Shown in pieces: positions 59,182 to 64,000 of a DNA stretch of 64,000 nt. Both the position numbers and the translations under genes were made by a program. Each line of letters opens with the position of its first letter. Position 1 is the stretch's first letter. This DNA is from Bacteroidales bacterium (GTDB taxonomy: Bacteria; Bacteroidota; Bacteroidia; Bacteroidales; WCHB1-69): NCBI GenBank assembly GCA_017525245.1, contig JAFXTE010000080.1, positions 1-64,000 of the forward strand. Direction: 5' to 3'. The notes beneath the pieces are model-generated. The model was not told where the DNA came from. It was given only the letters and a program-made list of their open reading frames with translations, and did no database searches.

Positions 59182-61257
59182 TTATTTAATTAATGTTACT
59201 GTCCCGGTACGTTCCATGATAGTACCATCGGGCACTTGGTATTCAATATAGTAAACATATACGTTCATGGGGGCTATAACGCCGTTGATTCGTCCGTCCC
59301 AGCCTTCTTGAGGGTTAGTAGTGAGGAAGATACACTCGCCAGTGCGTGTGAAAATCGTAAACTTGTAATGTTCAATGGAAACAAACGAGTTGATTGGCCT
59401 GAAGACCTTGTTGTTGCCGGCCATAGGTCTGAAGGCATTGGGAATGTATATGGTGGGCGGTTGGATGATGGTGATGTAATTGGAGTAGCTGGTTTCCTCA
59501 AATCCGTAGCGGTTAGTGTTCTCCTTGGCTTCGATGTAATAGGTGAATTTGGAGCCCGACTCAAACATCTGGGATATGTCGTCTTGATAGTTGTTCAAGG
59601 ATGCGGGTGTGACATCCGCGATGGTGTTGAACACATCTTCGTTCTCCACTTTGCGCATTACATAGTAATCGGATGCATTCCCGTCCCAGTTGCTGTATCC
59701 TGGCCATGAAAGAATGTTGGTCTGCGCGTTGTTCTCCCCGTGAAGCAGGATGTTGTGGGAAATGTTTGAATATCCCGCCTCTGTATTGCATTGGTTGATG
59801 ATAAATGTTCTGTAATAATAAGTTTTTCGGCTGAAATCGGCAAGACTGTCGAAGAAAATGTAGTTCGCTGTGCCCGGCTGATGGCTCAACGTCGTGAAAT
59901 TCTCGAAATCGGTGCCGTTTTCGCTGCGTTGGAGGGTGATGGCCTCAAACGGCAGCGTGTCACCGCTGGTGAGGACTTTGATTTGGACGAATCGGTTGTC
60001 AATGACGGAAACAGATCGTATGTAGGTGAAATCTACAGTCTCTTCCGCTGAAATACGGATGACGATGCGGTTGGTGCTGGCTGTGATTGTTGCTCCATTG
60101 TTAACCACTCTCACATACACTTGATAATCAATGTTGAAATCCAGATCTTCAATCGCGAAATTGTTTCCGGCTGTAGTGCCGATGCTTTCCCATGTCCCCC
60201 CTCCGTCGCTGCTGAGCATGATTTCATAATGGCTAATGCCATTGATGAGGTTGGCGTATGTGGACCATTGGATGGAGGCGGATTTATGGCATGCGTCAAC
60301 GGATTTCAGATGGAGTGTCATATTGCATTGCTTGTCATCAAGAGCAATCATTTCTCCAATATTGCCGCATGAGTCCATGGCCGCTATACGGTAGTAACGT
60401 GAGTCGTAACTTGGGTCTATGACGGGGTCGAGCCAGGTGGTCTGCCCGTTATAAACGGTATCGTAGGGTGGCCAGCCGTTGGCGTTTTCGCAATATATGA
60501 CAAAGGCCTTCATGTAGGGCTCTGTTTCGTGGAATCCAAGCATCACATGGTTGTCTGGGGTCACGGTAACGCTGTCAAGAACCGGGGCCGCCGGACTGGT
60601 GCTGTCCACCATGCTTTCAACGGTGCCGATGGTGGTCATAAACGGGCACTGTGTTGAGTTTGTGCCGTTAAAATAGAAATGGGATATACCTACCTGATAG
60701 GATACGGAATTGTCACAAACATCGGACAAGTCGGTGTAGTTGAGTTGGGTGATGGGGACGGAATCAAAAGGCTGCGAAGGAAAGTCCGTCTCGAAACCGC
60801 GTTTCTTGTAAATTTTGAAAGAGCCTCCCCATGTGTTGTCAAAAGTGGTGGTTGGAGACTCCCATTCGAGGTTGGCGGCGGTGCGATTGGCACTGGGAGT
60901 TACCGTCAGGTTGATGGACTGGAGGGTGTTTGACTGGCAGGAGTTGTTGAAAGAGTCAACTGCAACAATATAGCAGTTGTATTGGGTAGCGGTGGGGATG
61001 TTGTTGATGTCTTTCCCGCCATGATAATACAAATTGTCGTTAAGAGAGGGCTTCAGACTGTCGGAAAGATTCCCGTTGACATAGAAATAATACACCATGT
61101 AGTGCATGCAGTCGGGATTGCTTTCCCAATCTATGTGAATACGGGTGTTGTTGTTCAACAACTTGATACACTGGATTGTCGGCGGATTCCACGCAAAAAC
61201 ACCGGTGGTCAGCGCCATCAGTGTCGCAAATAATATGATGCTCTTTGCTTTTGTCAT
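59182..61257 (-). CDS. Exported FN3-like protein with type B (gliding-motility) C-terminal domain
   Basis: A 691-residue protein with a signal peptide (KSIILFATLMALTTGVFA). It contains several FN3-like modules (KSASIQWSTYANLINGISHY, ISHYEIMLSSDGGGTWESIG, then TNILSWPGYSNWDGNASDYY) and an approximately 85-residue C-terminal CHU_C/gliding-motility domain: IYIPNAFRPMAGNNKVFRP, FTIFTRTGECIFLTTN, GWDGRINGVIAPMNVYVYYI. Such domains direct T9SS export and attachment. The usual TPNGDG core reads RPMAGNN here. It is the last gene of the sigma operon, 11 nt after the M16 gene; the hemolysin-III gene may follow in the same transcript. Confidence 0.85.
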   Translation of the reverse strand: MTKAKSIILFATLMALTTGVFAWNPPTIQCIKLLNNNTRIHIDWESNPDCMHYMVYYFYVNGNLSDSLKPSLNDNLYYHGGKDINNIPTATQYNCYIVAVDSFNNSCQSNTLQSINLTVTPSANRTAANLEWESPTTTFDNTWGGSFKIYKKRGFETDFPSQPFDSVPITQLNYTDLSDVCDNSVSYQVGISHFYFNGTNSTQCPFMTTIGTVESMVDSTSPAAPVLDSVTVTPDNHVMLGFHETEPYMKAFVIYCENANGWPPYDTVYNGQTTWLDPVIDPSYDSRYYRIAAMDSCGNIGEMIALDDKQCNMTLHLKSVDACHKSASIQWSTYANLINGISHYEIMLSSDGGGTWESIGTTAGNNFAIEDLDFNIDYQVYVRVVNNGATITASTNRIVIRISAEETVDFTYIRSVSVIDNRFVQIKVLTSGDTLPFEAITLQRSENGTDFENFTTLSHQPGTANYIFFDSLADFSRKTYYYRTFIINQCNTEAGYSNISHNILLHGENNAQTNILSWPGYSNWDGNASDYYVMRKVENEDVFNTIADVTPASLNNYQDDISQMFESGSKFTYYIEAKENTNRYGFEETSYSNYITIIQPPTIYIPNAFRPMAGNNKVFRPINSFVSIEHYKFTIFTRTGECIFLTTNPQEGWDGRINGVIAPMNVYVYYIEYQVPDGTIMERTGTVTLIK

Positions 61258-61268
61258 TCTGCTTGAAA

Positions 61269-62555
61269 TTATTCACCAACGATGATACGGGTGAATTTAG
61301 TATAGGAAAAATGTTTTTTTGCTAACTTTAAGATTTCATCGGGGCTGATTTTTTTTATTTCAGAGAGATAACGGAACATCTCAGTTTCATCCAGCCCGAA
61401 ACGCTGCCAGTAAGCGAACTTCAGCATGGCATTCACAGTGGTGTCCGCCGCCCGAAGCTGAAGTCCTGCCATGTAGTTCTTCACCATATTGAGTTCTTCG
61501 GAGCTGACAAGTTCGTCCTGAAGCCGCTGCAATTCCTCGAAGCAAGATTCCACAGCGCGGTCTGTGCTTTTGGCGTTTACGTCGCTGAAGATAGCAAATA
61601 CAGACTGCCTCCCAAAGAAAGTGTTTGATGAGGAAATACCGTAAGTAAGGCCTTGTCGTTCGCGCAGACTTTGCATCAGGCGGGAGCTGAAATAATTGCC
61701 AGTCAAAGTGTTGAGAACAGAAAAGGCGGTTCGCTCGGGGTCGTTGAAATCCATGGACAAGGAACACAACACAATAGATGACTGAAAGCAATTCTCCATA
61801 GATTGTCGGAAAAGTCCACCGGGGTGTTCTTGCATTGGGATTATGGGAAGTTCAGGAGCGGGAACGCCTTTAGGAACCGATTCCCATGTGTCCTCAATTA
61901 GCTTTTCCGTTATTTTATCTGTGTTTCCTGTGACAAAAACGGTCAGATTTTCGGCGCAGAAGCTGAATCGGTGAAAATCTTGTAAATCTTTGGTTGTTAC
62001 AGAACGGATGGAGGCTGTTGTGGCGAAATCGGAAACAGCTGGGAATGTTTCCCCTAACATCTCGCGCCACATGATACGCCATGCGCAGTAGTCTGTCTTC
62101 TGCTCCTTATAGGCCAGATTTTTCACCTCTTTGTCTTGAAGGATATTCAGATTCCTTTCCCGATAGACAGGTGAAATCAGAAATTCCGCAATGTCGGGCA
62201 GAATCTGTCCCAGATTGTTTTTTGGTGCGGAAATCAGAACTTGAACATTGTCCATACCCACATTTACCGTTACATTGACACCGAAATAGTCCAGCTTTTC
62301 AGAAATGTCTTCGGAAGAAAGTTTCGGGGAACTTTCTTTCAGCAGGGTATAGGCAAAATTGCAGACATGTTTCTTCGGTTGGTACAAGGAACCGGTTCGC
62401 ACCTGCAACAGGATGTGTATCAAGTCCAGATTGGGGTTGTCGAAATAGAAGACAGGAGTGCCGTTGGTAAGCTTTGTGGAGCGTGGCTTTGGCAATGAGA
62501 ATGGTTCTATTGGTTGTATTTTGGGCGGGATGGTGCGGTCAATGTTGTTCATCAT
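61269..62555 (-). CDS. M16-family metallopeptidase-fold protein, zinc site lost
   Basis: A 428-residue protein with the two-domain M16 (pitrilysin/MPP) fold. The catalytic His-x-x-Glu-His segment should fall at CNFAYTLLKESS, where none of the His/Glu ligands is present. The C-terminal half keeps the family motif TGNYFSSRLMQSLRERQGLTY (substrate-end binding Arg/Tyr). It therefore resembles the inactive partner of M16 heterodimers. No signal peptide is obvious. It overlaps the upstream gene by 4 nt, so the two are translationally coupled. Confidence 0.85.
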   Translation of the reverse strand: MMNNIDRTIPPKIQPIEPFSLPKPRSTKLTNGTPVFYFDNPNLDLIHILLQVRTGSLYQPKKHVCNFAYTLLKESSPKLSSEDISEKLDYFGVNVTVNVGMDNVQVLISAPKNNLGQILPDIAEFLISPVYRERNLNILQDKEVKNLAYKEQKTDYCAWRIMWREMLGETFPAVSDFATTASIRSVTTKDLQDFHRFSFCAENLTVFVTGNTDKITEKLIEDTWESVPKGVPAPELPIIPMQEHPGGLFRQSMENCFQSSIVLCSLSMDFNDPERTAFSVLNTLTGNYFSSRLMQSLRERQGLTYGISSSNTFFGRQSVFAIFSDVNAKSTDRAVESCFEELQRLQDELVSSEELNMVKNYMAGLQLRAADTTVNAMLKFAYWQRFGLDETEMFRYLSEIKKISPDEILKLAKKHFSYTKFTRIIVGE

Positions 62556-63493
62556 GGCAGTAACATAACTTGTCCTTGTTTCTTTTGAATGTTTCCTTGA
62601 TTGTCTGTGTATTTGATGATGCAGACATACACACCGTTAGGTAATGTTTTCCCGTGGAATTGCCCGTCCCAGCCGATTCCCATGTCTTGGGTGAGGAACA
62701 TCAGCTCGCCTTTCCGGTTAAAAATACTCATCTCAAAGGTGTTTGGAACGAAGTTCGCCTGAACTTTGAACAAGTCGTTCAGGCCATCCCCGTTGGGGGT
62801 GAAGGCAGACGGGATGAAAAACTCTTCAGCCTCGGTTTCAGGCAGTTCCAGACTCTTCTCCGTTGTCGGTTGGCTCTCTTCTGCAATACTGTTTGCCGCT
62901 TGCGGACGATTTACCGCGACATCGGGCTGACTCTTTTTGTCGCTGGGAACTATAGGGGAAGATGTACTTTTCGGCTTTATGTTGACCATCTCTGTTGGTT
63001 GGGACGTTATGACGGTGGAGGTTGCAGGCTTGGTCGCTGGGGCGGGTTGGCTGTTGCCAGGAATCCTTGCTTCCGTGACGGCCGCCAAGGTTGATTGCTC
63101 GTGGTTGCTGGCGCTTATTGTGGTGCTGCTGGCAGACGGAAGGATTTGCGGGGTCTCGTTCTTCTTCGTCTCGGCGGCAGTATTTGTCGTCATCTGGGAA
63201 ACTGCCGGTGTGGTCTCATTGACGGTTTCCTGCCGTGGGGCGGTGGTTCTTGTCACATGACGGTTGTTTTGTACAGTATCGTTCGATTTGTGCGACAGGG
63301 TGCTGATCAGAATGGGTACGGTGAGCAGAACGGCGGCGGCACCGGTGATCAGCGCGGCACGTCCTTTCGGTGACAATCCTGTTTTCCGACCGAATTTCTT
63401 CACGTATCGCTTATCGTGGACTATGGATTCCCATTCCTGTTCGGAAACGGGAGCCTTCAGGTCACGGAGTTCTTCTATCGGGTTGTTTCTCAT
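62552..63493 (-). CDS. Putative anti-sigma protein with type B (gliding-motility) C-terminal domain
   Basis: A 313-residue single-pass protein. Residues 1-46 are cytoplasmic and basic (EQEWESIVHDKRYVKKFGRK; a Trp-containing segment like that of Bacteroidota anti-sigma proteins). Residues 47-67 form a transmembrane helix (LITGAAAVLLTVPILISTL). Residues 68-222 are a Ser/Thr/Pro-rich linker, and 224-313 a CHU_C/type B domain (FFIPSAFTPNGDGLNDLF, EMSIFNRKGELMFLTQ, GIGWDGQFHGKTLPNGVYVC). It has no cleavable signal peptide. It overlaps the ECF sigma gene by 4 nt (ATGA), the usual arrangement for a sigma factor and its regulator. The anti-sigma role is inferred. Confidence 0.8.
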   Translation of the reverse strand: MRNNPIEELRDLKAPVSEQEWESIVHDKRYVKKFGRKTGLSPKGRAALITGAAAVLLTVPILISTLSHKSNDTVQNNRHVTRTTAPRQETVNETTPAVSQMTTNTAAETKKNETPQILPSASSTTISASNHEQSTLAAVTEARIPGNSQPAPATKPATSTVITSQPTEMVNIKPKSTSSPIVPSDKKSQPDVAVNRPQAANSIAEESQPTTEKSLELPETEAEEFFIPSAFTPNGDGLNDLFKVQANFVPNTFEMSIFNRKGELMFLTQDMGIGWDGQFHGKTLPNGVYVCIIKYTDNQGNIQKKQGQVMLLP

Positions 63494-64000
63494 ATTTTCG
63501 TTTGTTTTTCTTCTTTACTCCAGTATTCGTTGATTCGTTTGCGCAAGGTCGCCCGTGCGCGTGAAATCAGTGTGCTGACATTGTTCTGCGTCATCTGCAT
63601 CATTTCTGCAATCTCTTCCTGCTTGATACCGTCAATAACGTAGAGGTTGAATGCGGTGCGCTGGTTTACAGGAAGTTGTAGAATGAACGCTCTCAAATCG
63701 TCCATTGGTATGCCATCGTAGTCATGCGAGGCCGCATCGTTGAAATCACATTCGAGACTGCTCATCGGAATGGCGTTTTTCAGCTTCTTATGGCGCAGAT
63801 AATCAATGCATTTGTTGATGGTAATTGTCCTAATCCATCCGCCGAGAGTGGTGATTTTGTTGAAATGCTCGAAATGGGTCAGTATGAAAACGAAAATATC
63901 GTGAAAGAAGTCTTCCGCCTCCTGATCGTCTTCCGAATATCGCATACAGATACCTTTAATCAGTGGGCCGTAAGTGAGATACAAGCTCTTCTGACTCTCT
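63490..64000 (-). CDS. ECF sigma factor, 5' end beyond the window
   Basis: Partial gene; the reading frame stays open to the window edge. The visible protein (about 170 residues) has sigma region 2 (LTYGPLIKGICMRYSEDDQE, AEDFFHDIFVFILTHFEHF, TLGGWIRTITINKCIDYL) and region 4 (LRAFILQLPVNQRTAFNLYV, then the helix-turn-helix IKQEEIAEMMQMTQNNVSTL). Only a short N-terminal segment should be missing. It is first in a four-gene operon. Region 2.2 shows the DLAHSAF-like form as AEDFFHDIF. Confidence 0.93.
   Translation of the reverse strand, partial: ESQKSLYLTYGPLIKGICMRYSEDDQEAEDFFHDIFVFILTHFEHFNKITTLGGWIRTITINKCIDYLRHKKLKNAIPMSSLECDFNDAASHDYDGIPMDDLRAFILQLPVNQRTAFNLYVIDGIKQEEIAEMMQMTQNNVSTLISRARATLRKRINEYWSKEEKQTKI

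Overview
The window comes from a member of the Bacteroidota, most likely an uncultured Bacteroidales with a type IX secretion system (T9SS). The evidence is: Bacteroidota promoter -7 boxes (TAnnTTTG, here mostly TATTTTTG or TATCTTTG) in front of many genes; a tmRNA encoding a GETSYAFAA tag; DUF1573 proteins; a PorE-like OmpA protein; type A and type B T9SS C-terminal domains; a PPi-type phosphofructokinase; and a MurA with Asp at the catalytic Cys position. I see no rRNA, tRNA, CRISPR array, insertion sequence or prophage. Almost all the DNA is coding. Gaps are short and often hold short-unit repeats.

Layout. 1-4.9 kb: a sensor kinase whose start codon lies in an 8-bp repeat tract, a HicAB module, a HAD phosphatase, 3-methyladenine glycosylase, an S23 four-helix-bundle gene enclosed by 38-bp inverted repeats, and a helix-hairpin-helix protein. 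5-9.7 kb: a growth cluster made of a coiled-coil protein, zapA, a 6S-like RNA, rny, a DivIC/FtsB protein, aroQ, two DUF1573 genes and ssrA. 9.7-22.9 kb: a minus-strand three-gene unit encoding an outer-membrane barrel, a 3006-residue exported giant and a fibronectin-III-type protein. 23-28.2 kb: a TPR-like protein, secG, tig, clpP, an extra outer-membrane protein gene and clpX. 28.5-32.7 kb: umuC and umuD, separated by a sigma-factor operon in which an ECF sigma is fused to a membrane anchor. 32.8-43.7 kb: a PorE-like protein, YqiA-like hydrolase, birA, a DUF4197-like lipoprotein, PPi-PFK, murA, an SF1 helicase, small lipoproteins and a glycosyltransferase. 44-54.7 kb: an envelope operon ending in mgtC, a flippase and glycosyltransferase pair, a 1581-residue T9SS cargo and a nucleoside phosphorylase. 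54.8-64 kb: a periplasmic binding protein, priA, a hemolysin-III protein, and a four-gene operon reaching the window edge.

The most unusual content is that last operon (59182-64000). It runs ECF sigma factor, single-pass membrane protein ending in a gliding-motility/T9SS type B domain, M16-fold protein without its zinc site, and exported protein with a second type B domain. The first two junctions are 4-nt overlaps and the third gap is 11 nt. I read it as a possible signalling route between T9SS or the cell surface and transcription. Also notable are the giant-protein locus, the S23 cassette with inverted repeats, the fused ECF-membrane protein at 30904-32010, and a degenerate retropepsin-like tail on the PorE-like protein.

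Functions are assigned from recognisable motifs in the translated sequence. Nothing was searched against a database.
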